From contig NZ_BMXK01000011.1 in NCBI RefSeq assembly GCF_014651715.1, positions 1-64,000 on the forward strand: DNA of 64,000 nucleotides. The letters are read 5' to 3'. The position numbers and the translations under genes were made by a program. The first letter of the stretch is position 1. The number at the start of each line of letters is the position of its first letter. Below the pieces are notes generated by a model. That model was given only the letters and a program-made list of their open reading frames with translations, did not search any database and was not told the origin of the DNA. This DNA comes from Zhihengliuella salsuginis. GTDB lineage: Bacteria; Actinomycetota; Actinomycetes; Actinomycetales; Micrococcaceae. This document shows positions 28,377 through 37,369 of this stretch, one piece after another.

Positions 28377-28461
28377 GAAAGGGGCTCCTGAAGTATCGGG
28401 TGTCTGCGCCGGTCACGGGACGCAGTTGACGGCTACAGGACCTAGGTTACCCCTCGATGAA

Positions 28462-29583
28462 TTACCGCGCCGCCCGCAGCAGCAGAATCGGGCCGACGTG
28501 GCCATGATCACGCCCGTCGCGCACCCGCCGCGCGGCCACGTGCCCGGCCAGCTGGACGGGGCCGGCCGATCCTCCGGCGGAGGCCAGCTGCTCGAGCGCC
28601 AGCGTCCGCTCGTACGTCGGCGCCTCGCCCCCGGCGGCCAGGGCCGCGCGCCGCAGCACGCGCCGCCTGAGCGGTTCGGGCAGCGCCCGCACGGCGTTCA
28701 ACCGCAGCACGACGTCGCCGCCCTCCTGCCGCACGAGGGCGTCCGCGTACGCCTCGCCCGCCTGCGCGTCGAGGTAGTCGGCGTCCGCGGAGGCGAGGGC
28801 GGCGGTCCGCGCCAGGGAGGCCGCCAGGCCGGGCCCCAGCTGGTCCTCGAGCGCCGGGAGCACGTCGAGCCGGACCCGGTTGCGCAGCGCGTCGCGTTCG
28901 GCGTTCGTGGGGTCGTTCCAGACCTCGATCGACTCGTGGGCGCACACGAACTCCGTGTCGGCCCGCCACAGCCCCTCGGCCCGCGCCCCGGACCCGCTCG
29001 TGCCGAGGAAGGGCCGCAGGATGCGCCCGCGGGCCGGCGGGATCCCGGCCACGGAGCGCGTCCCGGACCCGCGGGCCAGCCCCAGCAGGACCTGTTCGGC
29101 CTGGTCGGAGAGCGTGTGCCCGGTGAGGATCGCCACGGGCCGGCCGGCCTGCTCCTGCAGGGCCGCCGCCTGCCGCTCGAGCACCCGGTAGCGGGCGTGC
29201 CGGGCCTGCTCCTCGGTGCCGGGTTCCGGCACGTCCACCGGCACGACGGCGGCGGCCAGCCCCCTGGCGCGCAGCTGTCCGGCGGCGGCGGCCGCGGCAT
29301 CGGCGCTGCCGGGCTGCAGTCCGTGGTCGACGACGACGGCCGAGGCCTCGAAGTGCGACGTGCCCGCGAGGAACGCGGCCGTCGCGGCGAGCGCCATCGA
29401 GTCCGCCCCGCCGCTCGCGGCGACCAGCACGTGCGGCGCGGGGACCGGCGCGAGCCGGGCGGCGTCGTCGTGCGCGGGGAGGGTGAGGGCCGCGCCGGGG
29501 CAGCCGGCCTCGCGCCAGGCGGAGACGGCGGCGAGGACGGCGTGCCGGGCGCCGGCGAGGACCGGCGGGAGCCTGCCGCCCAT
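28462..29583 (-). CDS. tilS: tRNA(Ile)-lysidine synthetase
   Basis: 373 residues from the ATG at 29583, which overlaps the stop of the zincin gene (ATGA). TilS converts C34 to lysidine in the CAU anticodon of tRNA-Ile, making it read AUA; it is essential. The PP-loop VAASGGADSMALA is clear, followed by GHTLSDQAEQVLLGLARGSG and RPFLGTS. Shorter than E. coli TilS, as usual for actinobacteria, which lack the full C-terminal domain. Confidence 0.93.
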   Translation of the reverse strand: MGGRLPPVLAGARHAVLAAVSAWREAGCPGAALTLPAHDDAARLAPVPAPHVLVAASGGADSMALAATAAFLAGTSHFEASAVVVDHGLQPGSADAAAAAAGQLRARGLAAAVVPVDVPEPGTEEQARHARYRVLERQAAALQEQAGRPVAILTGHTLSDQAEQVLLGLARGSGTRSVAGIPPARGRILRPFLGTSGSGARAEGLWRADTEFVCAHESIEVWNDPTNAERDALRNRVRLDVLPALEDQLGPGLAASLARTAALASADADYLDAQAGEAYADALVRQEGGDVVLRLNAVRALPEPLRRRVLRRAALAAGGEAPTYERTLALEQLASAGGSAGPVQLAGHVAARRVRDGRDHGHVGPILLLRAAR

Positions 29584-30683
29584 CAGGCGCCCATGCGCTC
29601 GACCCACTCGGACGGGTGGTGCAGCTCCCGCTCGGTGGGCAGGTGCTCGGGGCGCTCCCAGACCCGGTTGAAGCCCTCGAGGCCGACCTCCTTCACGACC
29701 GCGGAGACGAAGCGCTGCCCGTCGGCGTACTGGCGCATCTTGGCGTCGAGGCCGAGGAGCCTGCGCAGCCAGTTCTCGATCGGCCCGCGGTCCGCGCCGC
29801 GGGCAGCGAAGCGCTGGCGGATGGTCTTCACGGTCGGGACGATCGAGGCGTCGACGCCGTCCATCACGACGTTCGCGTGGCCCTCGAGCAGGCTCATCAC
29901 GGCCGTCAGGTGGCTCATGACCGCCTTGTCGTCCTCGTCCTGCAGCAGCGTGGACAGCGACGCCTTCCCGCTCGCCAGCTGGCCGACCCGGTCGCTGAAC
30001 GACTCGGCCTTCGACAGCATGCCCTCGACCAGCTCGGCGATGCTCTCCAGCAGGTGGTCGCGCAGCCAGGGCGCGGCGGCGAACTGCACGCGGTGCGTCT
30101 GCTCGTGCAGGCAGACCCAGAGGCGGAAGTCGGCGGGGTCCACGTTGAGCTCGCGCTCGACCTCGACGATGTTGGGCGCGACCAGCAGGAGCCGGCCGGC
30201 CGCGGGGATGTGCGGGCGCTTCAGCGGCGCGAACGGGTCGTACTGGCCGAGGACCTTGGACCCCAGGAAGGAGAGGATGGCGCCCATCTCGGCCGCCGTC
30301 ACGCGGGACCCGATCTCCATCGACGCGCCGGAGAGCTTGTCGACGTGCTTGGCGGCCGCGGCGCGCAGCGGGGCGTCGATCATGGCCTCGAAGCTGTGCA
30401 CGTTGGCGCGGGCCCAGGCGGCGCGGTCGACGATCAGGACCTCGGAGTCGCGCAGGTCGCGGGCGGCCTCGAGGCCGGAGATCTGGTGGACGTGCGCCAC
30501 GGAGGCCTCGGCGTGGACGCGCAGGTCGGCGACGACGGCCTGAACCTCCGCGCCGGTGAGCTTGGGCCCGGGCGTGCTGAGCGTCGCGGCGGTCTTGGCG
30601 GCGAGCTCGAAGTCGATCAGCCGGGCCGGTGCCTTGTCCGTATCCTGGCCGGCCTGCGGGGCGGGTGCCTGCGAAGTGTCCAT
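29583..30683 (-). CDS. Zinc-dependent metalloprotease, zincin_2 family
   Basis: 366 residues. The metal motif HEQTH is at residues 193-197, inside VCLHEQTHRVQFAAAPWLRDHL, with a downstream Glu in ESIAELVEGM. This family was named from its presence in F420-producing actinobacteria but has no proven substrate. It is conserved beside tilS and hpt in Micrococcaceae and is translationally coupled to tilS. Probably cytoplasmic: no signal peptide. Confidence 0.88.
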   Translation of the reverse strand: MDTSQAPAPQAGQDTDKAPARLIDFELAAKTAATLSTPGPKLTGAEVQAVVADLRVHAEASVAHVHQISGLEAARDLRDSEVLIVDRAAWARANVHSFEAMIDAPLRAAAAKHVDKLSGASMEIGSRVTAAEMGAILSFLGSKVLGQYDPFAPLKRPHIPAAGRLLLVAPNIVEVERELNVDPADFRLWVCLHEQTHRVQFAAAPWLRDHLLESIAELVEGMLSKAESFSDRVGQLASGKASLSTLLQDEDDKAVMSHLTAVMSLLEGHANVVMDGVDASIVPTVKTIRQRFAARGADRGPIENWLRRLLGLDAKMRQYADGQRFVSAVVKEVGLEGFNRVWERPEHLPTERELHHPSEWVERMGA

Positions 30684-30695
30684 GGGCCTATCGAA

Positions 30696-31613
30696 TCACG
30701 AACCACCCCGATTTTCCCTGAGAATCGGCCCCGGATACTGCACCGACGGCTCGAACGAGCCGACCATGGCCTGCAGGACGGCGGCCAGCTCGGACTCGGC
30801 CGCCTCCCCGCCCTGCTCGGCGTCGTCCAGGCGGATGGAGGCGTAGACCAGGGCGCGCGAATCCGGTCCGGCGGCCAGGTCCCACACCTCCAGGGAGGCC
30901 GGATCCGTGCCGGCCGGGGCCGAGACCTGGTCGATCAGCAGTTGCGGCCCCGACCCGGCCTCCACCAGTAGGGTGCGGACGTAGCGGACCTCCTCGGACA
31001 CCGGGGAGGCCTCCAGCTCGGTGATCTCCAGCGTCTCCACGAGCTCCGCCGACTCCGGCGTCGGCGACTGGTTGACGGCGACGAATCCACCGACAGGTTC
31101 GCCGGACCCGTCCCGGATGTCCAGGCGGTCCACCGCGCCGTCGCCGACGCCTTGGCCCCGGTTCTCCACCGTGAAGGACGCCGGCACCGCGAACGACTCG
31201 TAGACCTGTGTGGGGCAGGCCTTCCACCCCTCCGTGAGCTGCCGCGTGCTCTGGATCGCGACGGCGGTGCGCTCCTCCGCCGCGTCGGTGGTCTCCGGCA
31301 GGTCGTCCCCGTCCACGGCCCGAACGCAGGCGGCGTGGAAGACCTCCCCGACCGCGCGCGGTCCGCCCTCGTAGGCGCTCGATTCCAGGTCGGCGGACGG
31401 CAGATCCCCGGCGTCGTCCCAGGCCGGCGGCGTCTCCGACGGGGTCGGCCCGGCCGTCGAGGGTGCGCCCGCGTCCGACGACTGCGCGGCCTGCCCCGTG
31501 GGCGGAGCGTCGCCGCCGGGTCCGCTGCAGCCCGCCAGGGCCAACAACAGGGCTCCGGCGGCAGCGCAGAAGGCCCGCGGTCGGGTGCGCCGGCGGCTGG
31601 GGCGGGCGGTCAT
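30696..31613 (-). CDS. Secreted lipoprotein of unknown function
   Basis: 305 residues from the ATG at 31613. A positively charged start (TARPSRRRTRPR), a hydrophobic stretch and the lipobox ALAGC near residue 29 mark a lipid-anchored extracytoplasmic protein. A Pro/Ser/Thr-rich linker follows, then a globular domain without a recognised family. A GTG at 31643 would add ten residues. It sits between dacB and the zincin gene, ending 12 bp before the latter, so coexpression is likely. Confidence 0.8.
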   Translation of the reverse strand: MTARPSRRRTRPRAFCAAAGALLLALAGCSGPGGDAPPTGQAAQSSDAGAPSTAGPTPSETPPAWDDAGDLPSADLESSAYEGGPRAVGEVFHAACVRAVDGDDLPETTDAAEERTAVAIQSTRQLTEGWKACPTQVYESFAVPASFTVENRGQGVGDGAVDRLDIRDGSGEPVGGFVAVNQSPTPESAELVETLEITELEASPVSEEVRYVRTLLVEAGSGPQLLIDQVSAPAGTDPASLEVWDLAAGPDSRALVYASIRLDDAEQGGEAAESELAAVLQAMVGSFEPSVQYPGPILRENRGGS

Positions 31614-31735
31614 GGCCGGTCGATCATGCGTCGATGTCTCCACGAAGCCGAGGCTACCCGTTCCTGCCCCGACGTCACCGCAGGAGGCCGTCGGGGCCGC
31701 GGACGGCGTCCAGTTGAGGGCGGAACCGCGCTGCC

Positions 31736-33094
31736 CTACAGCCCCGCGAGCGCGGCCGCGGCGTCGTCGAGCACGTCGCGCGCGCCGGTCAGGCTGCCCG
31801 GGACGTCCCGGGCGAAGAAGGAGAAGGCGAGCAGCTGCCCGTCGCCGGTCACGGCGTACCCGGTCAGCGTCGCGACGCCGGCGAGCGTGCCGGTCTTCGC
31901 GCGCACCTTCCCGCGCGTCGCGTCCGACTCCAGCCGGGAGGCGAGCGTGCCGGTCGCCCCCGCGATCGGGAGCATGTAGGGCACGTCGCGCAGGTCGGCG
32001 CTGGCGGACACGGAGGCCGCCGAGAGGATCGACGCCAGCTGCTCGGGCGAGATCGCGTTCGCCGCGGCGAGGCCGGACGCATCGACGATGCGCAGCCCGT
32101 CCGTGGTGACGCCCATGCGCTCCACGGCCGCGGTCATGGCCGCGGCGACGCCGCCGAAGCTGGCGGGCTGGCCGGACTCGAGCGCGACGAGCCGGCCCAG
32201 CGTCTCGGCCACGTAGTTCTCCGAATCCTCCGCCATCACTCGGACCATCTCGCCGATGGTCGGCGAGTCGAGCCGCGCGATCCGCTCGGCGTCCTCGCCC
32301 CGCTGCCCGCGCACGACGTCGTCGCCCAGGCTCGCGCCCGTCCCGTCGAGTTCCGCGGCCAGCGCCTGGTGGAACTCGAGGGCCGCGGTCATCGCCGGGT
32401 CGGAGGCCCGCGGCGCTCCCTTCTCCTCGCCCGTGCGGGCGGCGTGCATCGCGATCGGCATCACCGGGGCGATGTTATCGGTAGTCACCAGCGAGTCGTC
32501 CCAGTGCGGGCTGAGCGTGCTGCCGGCGAACAGCGTGTCGTCCAGCACCAGGTCCAGCACGCGCTCGTCGTCCGCCCCCGGCTCCCCGGCGAGCGCCTCG
32601 GCGGTGTCGGCGGCCAGCTCGGCGAGGCGCGCTTCCGTCAGCAGGACGTCGCCGCCGCCCACCAGCACGACGGCGTCGCCGTCCACGTACACGTCCGTCG
32701 CCCGCCGCGTGTCCTCGCCGAGCACGCTGAGCGCGGCCGCCGCGGTGACGGTCTTCAGGCTGGAGGCCGGCACCCCGGCGTCGTCCCCGTTCCGGGAGTA
32801 GACGACGTCACCGGAGGTGACGTCGACGACCGCGCCGGAGAGGCGGCCGGCGGCGGCCGGGGCGTCGGCGAGGACGGGGTCGAGGACGCCGGCGGCCTCG
32901 CCGCGCGCGACCGGTTCGGCGGCCGGCTGCTCCGCGGGCTGCGCGGGCGCGACGGAGGGCAGCGAGGCCTGCTCCGCGAGCGGGGTGGTGCGCGTGAAGA
33001 CGGCGGGGGCCAGCGGCAGGAAGCTGACGGCGATGAGCCCGGCGATGATCAGCACCAGCAGAACCGCGGTGGCGGCCTCGAAGACGCGTCGCAT
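31736..33094 (-). CDS. dacB: D-alanyl-D-alanine carboxypeptidase (PBP4 type, S13)
   Basis: 452 residues from the ATG at 33094. An N-terminal membrane anchor or uncleaved signal (about 8-28) precedes the penicillin-binding domain with the three catalytic motifs: SSLK in VPASSLKTVTAAAAL, SEN in AEDSENYVAE and KTG in VRAKTGTLAGVATLTGY. It trims peptidoglycan stem peptides outside the membrane. Divergent from ppa, a conserved actinobacterial arrangement. Confidence 0.93.
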   Translation of the reverse strand: MRRVFEAATAVLLVLIIAGLIAVSFLPLAPAVFTRTTPLAEQASLPSVAPAQPAEQPAAEPVARGEAAGVLDPVLADAPAAAGRLSGAVVDVTSGDVVYSRNGDDAGVPASSLKTVTAAAALSVLGEDTRRATDVYVDGDAVVLVGGGDVLLTEARLAELAADTAEALAGEPGADDERVLDLVLDDTLFAGSTLSPHWDDSLVTTDNIAPVMPIAMHAARTGEEKGAPRASDPAMTAALEFHQALAAELDGTGASLGDDVVRGQRGEDAERIARLDSPTIGEMVRVMAEDSENYVAETLGRLVALESGQPASFGGVAAAMTAAVERMGVTTDGLRIVDASGLAAANAISPEQLASILSAASVSASADLRDVPYMLPIAGATGTLASRLESDATRGKVRAKTGTLAGVATLTGYAVTGDGQLLAFSFFARDVPGSLTGARDVLDDAAAALAGL

Positions 33095-33244
33095 GGGCAC
33101 CTCGATCGCATGTCGGCGGTAGATTCTGTGGTGGATGCGGCCGTGCGATATACGCTGGCTGCAGCACTGACTAAACACTAGTGCCCGCACCTGGCGCACG
33201 CCGGCAGGCCCCGCAGGGCGCGCACACATTGCAAGGAGACTCCT

Positions 33245-33724
33245 TTGAGCCACGACGTCACCATCGAGATTCCGACCGGATCGCGCGTCAAGTACGAGAT
33301 CGACCACGAGACCCACCGCCTGCGCCTGGACCGCGTGCTGTTCACCCCGATGCAGTACCCGACCCACTACGGCTACTTCGAGGACACCCTGGGCGAGGAC
33401 GGCGACCCGCTGGACGCCATGGTGTGGATCCCCGGCGTCGACCTGATCCCGGGCGTCGTGGTGGAGTCGCGCCCGATCGGCGTGTTCAACATGACGGACG
33501 ACGGCGGCGGCGACGCCAAGCTGCTGTGCGTGGCCGACGACAAGCGCTTCGACCACATCAAGGAGCTCGAGGACGTCGACGAGTGGCTGTTGAAGGAGAT
33601 CGAGCACTTCTTCACCCGCTACAAGGACCTGGAGCCGGGCAAGTGGGTCAAGGCCGAGGGCTGGGAGGGCCGCGAGGCCGCCGAGGCCGAGCTGGCGGCG
33701 TCGATCGAGCGCTTCAAGGGCTGA
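33245..33724 (+). CDS. ppa: Inorganic pyrophosphatase
   Basis: 159 residues, TTG start with AAGGAG seven bases upstream. Family I enzyme: [27 protein letters not shown] and the metal-binding [11 protein letters not shown] signature (DGDPLD). It drives biosynthesis by hydrolysing PPi. A TACGCT -10-like box at 33152-33157 may belong to its promoter. An unusually long hairpin follows. Confidence 0.95.
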   Translation: MSHDVTIEIPTGSRVKYEIDHETHRLRLDRVLFTPMQYPTHYGYFEDTLGEDGDPLDAMVWIPGVDLIPGVVVESRPIGVFNMTDDGGGDAKLLCVADDKRFDHIKELEDVDEWLLKEIEHFFTRYKDLEPGKWVKAEGWEGREAAEAELAASIERFKG

Positions 33725-33741
33725 GACCACCCGACACCGCT

Positions 33742-33800
33742 ACGCCCCGCGGGTAGTTGTCGTTCAGACCGGATCTGGACGACAACGTCCCGCGGGGCGT
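33742..33800. terminator. Long two-tier hairpin between ppa and the nucleotidyltransferase gene
   Basis: The outer arms ACGCCCCGCGGG (33742-33753) and CCCGCGGGGCGT (33789-33800) pair perfectly. After a 2x2 mismatch, GTTGTCGT (33756-33763) pairs with ACGACAAC (33779-33786), then CAGA with TCTG around a 5-nt loop. It lies between two convergent genes. There is no T-run, so it may be a Rho-type or bidirectional terminator, or an extragenic palindrome. Confidence 0.65.
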
Positions 33801-33838
33801 TCGCGCGTCCTGCTCCGGCACGGCCGCCCTGTGCCGCC

Positions 33839-34423
33839 CTACGCCCCGCCACTGGTCCGGGAGGCGATGAATCTGGCCGCATCCTCGGCGATCAATCGCA
33901 GCTCTTCGGCAGGGTCCGCGCCGTCGAGAATGAAGGCCAGGCTCTCTTCGTCCGTGTAGTAGCGCCGGATGACCTCTTCCAGAGTCTGCGCATCGGCATG
34001 AACCATGTCGCACGCTCGGGCCAATGCCAGCACGTCGTCCGCGTCCTTGGCCCGCTGCGCGACGAGCTTCGTTGCGAAGAGGAACTCGTCGGACGGCTCG
34101 TGCACAGTGAGTCCCGGTTCGCGCGGAGGGTCCTCTACGCCTTGCGGCAGCGGAGGCATCCACATCCTCGCGCTCCCGTTGAGCCACCGCGGCGACAGAC
34201 CGTGATCGTGGGCGATCTCTTGTGCAATCTCATAGGCCTCGGATGTCCGCGTCAGCCCGTCGATGTCCTCGGTAACGCCACCCGGCCGGAGCCCCCGCCC
34301 GATCAGCGCGGCACCTCCTACGAGGAAGAGTGCGGCACTCGAACCGCGGGCGCGAAGCCGCTCGTCGAGTTCGCCCAACAACGCGTCGATGTCGTCACCG
34401 CTGAGCCAGAATGCGGAGCTCAT
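33839..34423 (-). CDS. Nucleotidyltransferase-fold protein, putative toxin (DUF6036/AbiEii-like)
   Basis: 194 residues from the ATG at 34423. The minimal nucleotidyltransferase pattern is visible: LVGGAAL (Gly36-Gly37) and the catalytic TEDIDG (Asp53, Asp55). A later K119 followed by QRAKDADDVLAL matches the KxxAxRxKDxxD element of AbiEii/MenT-type proteins. Its ATG overlaps the stop of an HTH gene (ATGA), the usual coupling of antitoxin to toxin. Toxins of this fold modify tRNA 3' ends; that activity is only inferred here. G+C is a little lower than in neighbours, hinting at horizontal transfer. Confidence 0.72.
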   Translation of the reverse strand: MSSAFWLSGDDIDALLGELDERLRARGSSAALFLVGGAALIGRGLRPGGVTEDIDGLTRTSEAYEIAQEIAHDHGLSPRWLNGSARMWMPPLPQGVEDPPREPGLTVHEPSDEFLFATKLVAQRAKDADDVLALARACDMVHADAQTLEEVIRRYYTDEESLAFILDGADPAEELRLIAEDAARFIASRTSGGA

Positions 34424-35001
34424 GCCGTCACCAGATCCTTTGCGGGCACGAAGATGCCACGTGCCGCGAGCCATTCCGGAGTCTGCCGTCGGACCCTGTC
34501 CGGGGACATGAACGGATGGTCGGGCATCCAGGCCTGGGCCAGACGAGTCCGCTCTGTCCACAAGGGCGGGTGTTGCCCGGCGGATGCGAACTCATGCTCA
34601 GCAAGAGCCGCCAACAGTGCATCCCATCGGCGATCGCCGCAGGATTCGGGGCGGGCCTCCCAAGCCGTCCCATCTCCGGATTCGAGCAGGAACCTCAGAT
34701 GGTCCCTCCCCTGCAAGAGCATGCGCCACGCGTCTGGCTCCGTCCTGCTCCGAAGAGGCTCACGAATCGCTCGCGCCGTGTCCGGGGCCGTCATGAGACC
34801 TCGACGCCCGGCGTCGGCAATGGCCTCGGCGAGGATCTCGGCCCTCAGGTAGGTAGCCGCCGACGGGCTGACCTCGCCGGAGACGTAGGTCGAGAAGCGC
34901 GCAGGAGAAGTCCCCAGGGCATGGGCGAAGGACCCCTGTGACAGTCCGCTCTTCTCGACGGACCGCCGCAGCCCTTCGGCCACGACCCGGTTGACATCCA
35001 T
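34420..35001 (-). CDS. HTH protein, putative antitoxin
   Basis: 193 residues. N-terminal XRE-like HTH (KSGLSQGSFAHALGTSPARFSTYVSG, about residues 17-42), then an Arg-rich helical middle and a distinct C-terminal domain (from WDALLAALAEHEFASA to the end) that probably contacts the partner. First gene of a two-gene operon with the nucleotidyltransferase. The promoter carries a 12-bp palindrome and the message may be leaderless, which fits autoregulation. Confidence 0.72.
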   Translation of the reverse strand: MDVNRVVAEGLRRSVEKSGLSQGSFAHALGTSPARFSTYVSGEVSPSAATYLRAEILAEAIADAGRRGLMTAPDTARAIREPLRSRTEPDAWRMLLQGRDHLRFLLESGDGTAWEARPESCGDRRWDALLAALAEHEFASAGQHPPLWTERTRLAQAWMPDHPFMSPDRVRRQTPEWLAARGIFVPAKDLVTA

Positions 35002-35009
35002 CCACCCAT

Positions 35010-35024
35010 GTTATCGGATCCGAT
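35010..35024 (-). promoter_or_regulatory. Antitoxin promoter with palindromic operator
   Basis: The perfect palindrome ATCGGATCCGAT (35013-35024) overlaps a -10 box GATAAC (35015-35010, minus strand), which lies 8 bp before the antitoxin ATG. Binding there would silence the operon. Confidence 0.55.
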
Positions 35025-35159
35025 CATTCGCTGGAAGACGCAGCGCCGATCCGCACGGGGCGCCCCGGGGCCACCAACCCATACCGGGCGCGCATCGAGT
35101 GATGCCGGTTCGCTCGGTTGTGACGCGGTCGATAGCGGGAATCGGCCGCGCGCAGTTTA

Positions 35160-35819
35160 ATGAGCACAATGCCCGACAGCTCCCGCCCCCGCCTCCTTCC
35201 GATGACCCCGAGGCAGCAGCTGCGCGCACCCCGGAAGGCCCGCCGGCTCACCCACCTGGTGCTCGGCCTCCTCATCCTCGGCGTGGGCGTCGGCCTGTTC
35301 GTGCGGGCCGGCCTGGGCCTGTCCCCGTGGGACGTGCTCCACCAGGGCATCAGCACCCGGCTGCCGCTGAGCTTCGGCACCGTGATCGTGCTGCTCGGCC
35401 TGACCATCCTCCTGCTGTGGATCCCGATGAAGCAGTGGCCCGGCCTCGGCACCGTGGCCAACACGTTCGCGGTCGGCCCCGTGGCCGACCTGACCATCTC
35501 CGTCATGCCGGAGATCCACGGCATCGGCTGGCAGCTGGCGGCCATGGCCGCGGCGACCGTGCTCGCCGCCCTCGGCACCGGGCTCTACATCGGGGCGCAG
35601 TTCAGCGGCGGCCCGCGCGACGGACTCATGACCGGGCTGCACTTCAAGACCGGCCTCAGCGTGCGGCTCATCCGCACGGTCATGGAGCTCACGGCGCTCG
35701 GCGCGGGCTGGCTCCTCGGCGGCGTGGTCGGGATCGGGACGGCCGTGTTCGCGCTGTCGGTCGGCCCGCTGACCCAGTTCTTCTTCCGCTACACGGTCGT
35801 CGACATCGAGCGCCGCTGA
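35160..35819 (+). CDS. YczE-like membrane protein, copy 1
   Basis: 219 residues, five or six helices. Typical YczE/YyaS/YitT features: GLGLSPWDVLHQGIS after helix 1, WIPMKQWPGLGTVAN, and GAQFSGGPRDGLMTGLH. In many bacteria yczE is paired with a MocR-type regulator (YczR); that regulator gene converges on this one and overlaps its last 31 bp. Transport role unknown. A second, broken copy lies on the other side of the regulator, about 60 % alike by eye. Confidence 0.88.
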   Translation: MSTMPDSSRPRLLPMTPRQQLRAPRKARRLTHLVLGLLILGVGVGLFVRAGLGLSPWDVLHQGISTRLPLSFGTVIVLLGLTILLLWIPMKQWPGLGTVANTFAVGPVADLTISVMPEIHGIGWQLAAMAAATVLAALGTGLYIGAQFSGGPRDGLMTGLHFKTGLSVRLIRTVMELTALGAGWLLGGVVGIGTAVFALSVGPLTQFFFRYTVVDIERR

Positions 35820-37309
35820 CCGCTCCGGCCCGACCCAGGGCGCCCGGCCGGCGCACCGCCGACGACGTCGTCCCACGCCTGCGCGATCCGCGGCAGCGCC
35901 CACTCGAGCTCGTGGCCGGCCTGCGCGAACGGCACGCGCATCCAGTGCTCCAGGCCGTGGTCCTCGACGGCGAACGCCGAGCCGGGCGCCATCAGCACTC
36001 CGCGCCGCTCCGCCGCAGCGGCCAACGCCGTCGACACCGGGCGCGGCAGCTCGAACCAGAGCGAGAGCCCGCCGCCCGGCCGGCGCGCCGTCCAGCCCGG
36101 CAGCAGTTCGGCGGTGCGCTCCAGCACGGCATCGCGGGTGGCCCGCAGCCGCTCCCGCGTCTCCGGCGCGAGCCCGGACCCGCGTTCCATGAGCCGGGCG
36201 AGCACCAGCTGGTCCAGCACGGGCGCCCCCAGGTCCAGCGTCATCCGCATCCGGGCCAGGCCGCCGGCCAGTGCGTGCGGGGCGCGGATCCAGCCGAGGC
36301 GCAGCCCGCCCCAGTGCGACTTGCTGGCGCTGCCGATCGTCACGATGTCGTTCGAGAACGCCGCCATCGGCAGCACGTCCGGCTCCTCGTCGAGCCACAT
36401 GCGCGCGCAGGTCTCGTCGACGATCCCGGTGGCCCCGGCGCGCTTGAGCTCGCCGGCCCACCGCTCGCGCACCTCGTCGGGGGCGAGCGTGCCCACGGGG
36501 TTGTGGAAGTCCGGCAGGCACAGCATGGCCCGCGCCCCGCTGGAGCGCAGGGCCCCGGCGACGGCGTCCACGTCGGTCCCGTCGGAGCCGATCGGCACGG
36601 ACGCGACGCGCACCCCGTGGTGGCGCAGCGAGGTGACGCTGTTGGGGTACGTGGGGCTCTCTGCGAGCGCGACGGCGCCCGGCTTCAGCAGCAGCCGCGC
36701 GGTCGCGGCGACGCCGGCCAGGGCGCCGGACGTGACGAGGATCTGCTCGGGGTCGGTGGGCACGCCGCGGCGGGTGTAGTCCGCGGCGACCGCCTCGCGG
36801 AGGGCCGGGACGCCGAGCGGGAAGTAGCCCATGCCGTTGATGTAGGCGGGCAGCTCGTCGAGGGCCTCCTGGTAGACGTCGGCCAGTCCGAGAGGGGCCG
36901 ACGGGGCGGCGCAGGTGAGGTCGACGGCGGTGGGCTCGCCGCCGTCGTCGTACGCGCCGGAGGTGCCCCCGCGGGGGCCGAAGCCGCCGAGCGGCAGGGG
37001 CTCGCCGCCGCCGGCGACGGGCCCGCCGGGGACCTGCGCGATGGTCCCGGCGCCGACGTGGGCGCTGGCGTAGCCGCGGTCGCGCAGCTCGGCATAGGCC
37101 CGGGAGACGGTGGTCCGGCTGAGGCCCAGGGCGTCGACGAGCTGGCGTTCGCTCGGCAGGGCGGTGCCGTGGATGACGCGGCCGTTGGCGATGAGCTGGC
37201 GGATGGACTCGGCCAGCCAGGAGTAGGCGGGGCGCGCGGTGTCGGGCGCCCCGAGCATGGCGGCGAGGCGCGCGCCGCCGAGGCGGCGGGCCGGTGTGAC
37301 GGTGCTCAT
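35789..37309 (-). CDS. MocR-type regulator (GntR HTH fused to aminotransferase-like domain)
   Basis: 506 residues from the ATG at 37309. A GntR winged HTH (about 22-90, with ALPSERQLVDALGLSRTTVSRAYAELRDRGY) is joined to a fold-type I aminotransferase-like domain with the PLP-binding lysine in IGSASKSHWGGLRLGW. Such proteins sense PLP or its adducts. Position between two yczE genes suggests the YczR subgroup, which controls yczE. A TTGAAA-N16-GAGAAT promoter 6 bp before the ATG implies a leaderless message. Confidence 0.9.
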   Translation of the reverse strand: MSTVTPARRLGGARLAAMLGAPDTARPAYSWLAESIRQLIANGRVIHGTALPSERQLVDALGLSRTTVSRAYAELRDRGYASAHVGAGTIAQVPGGPVAGGGEPLPLGGFGPRGGTSGAYDDGGEPTAVDLTCAAPSAPLGLADVYQEALDELPAYINGMGYFPLGVPALREAVAADYTRRGVPTDPEQILVTSGALAGVAATARLLLKPGAVALAESPTYPNSVTSLRHHGVRVASVPIGSDGTDVDAVAGALRSSGARAMLCLPDFHNPVGTLAPDEVRERWAGELKRAGATGIVDETCARMWLDEEPDVLPMAAFSNDIVTIGSASKSHWGGLRLGWIRAPHALAGGLARMRMTLDLGAPVLDQLVLARLMERGSGLAPETRERLRATRDAVLERTAELLPGWTARRPGGGLSLWFELPRPVSTALAAAAERRGVLMAPGSAFAVEDHGLEHWMRVPFAQAGHELEWALPRIAQAWDDVVGGAPAGRPGSGRSGQRRSMSTTV

Positions 37310-37315
37310 GGAGCC

Positions 37316-37343
37316 ATTCTCGCGCAATTGGCTATTTTTTCAA
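37316..37343 (-). promoter_or_regulatory. mocR promoter (leaderless)
   Basis: Minus strand: -35 TTGAAA (37343-37338), 16 bp, -10 GAGAAT (37321-37316), then 6 bp to the ATG. An inverted repeat ATTGG-N15-CCAAT (37327-37351) overlaps it and reaches towards the divergent yczE copy; it is a candidate operator for both genes. Confidence 0.6.
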
Positions 37344-37369
37344 GGTCCAATCGGGTGCAGGCTGGAGGC

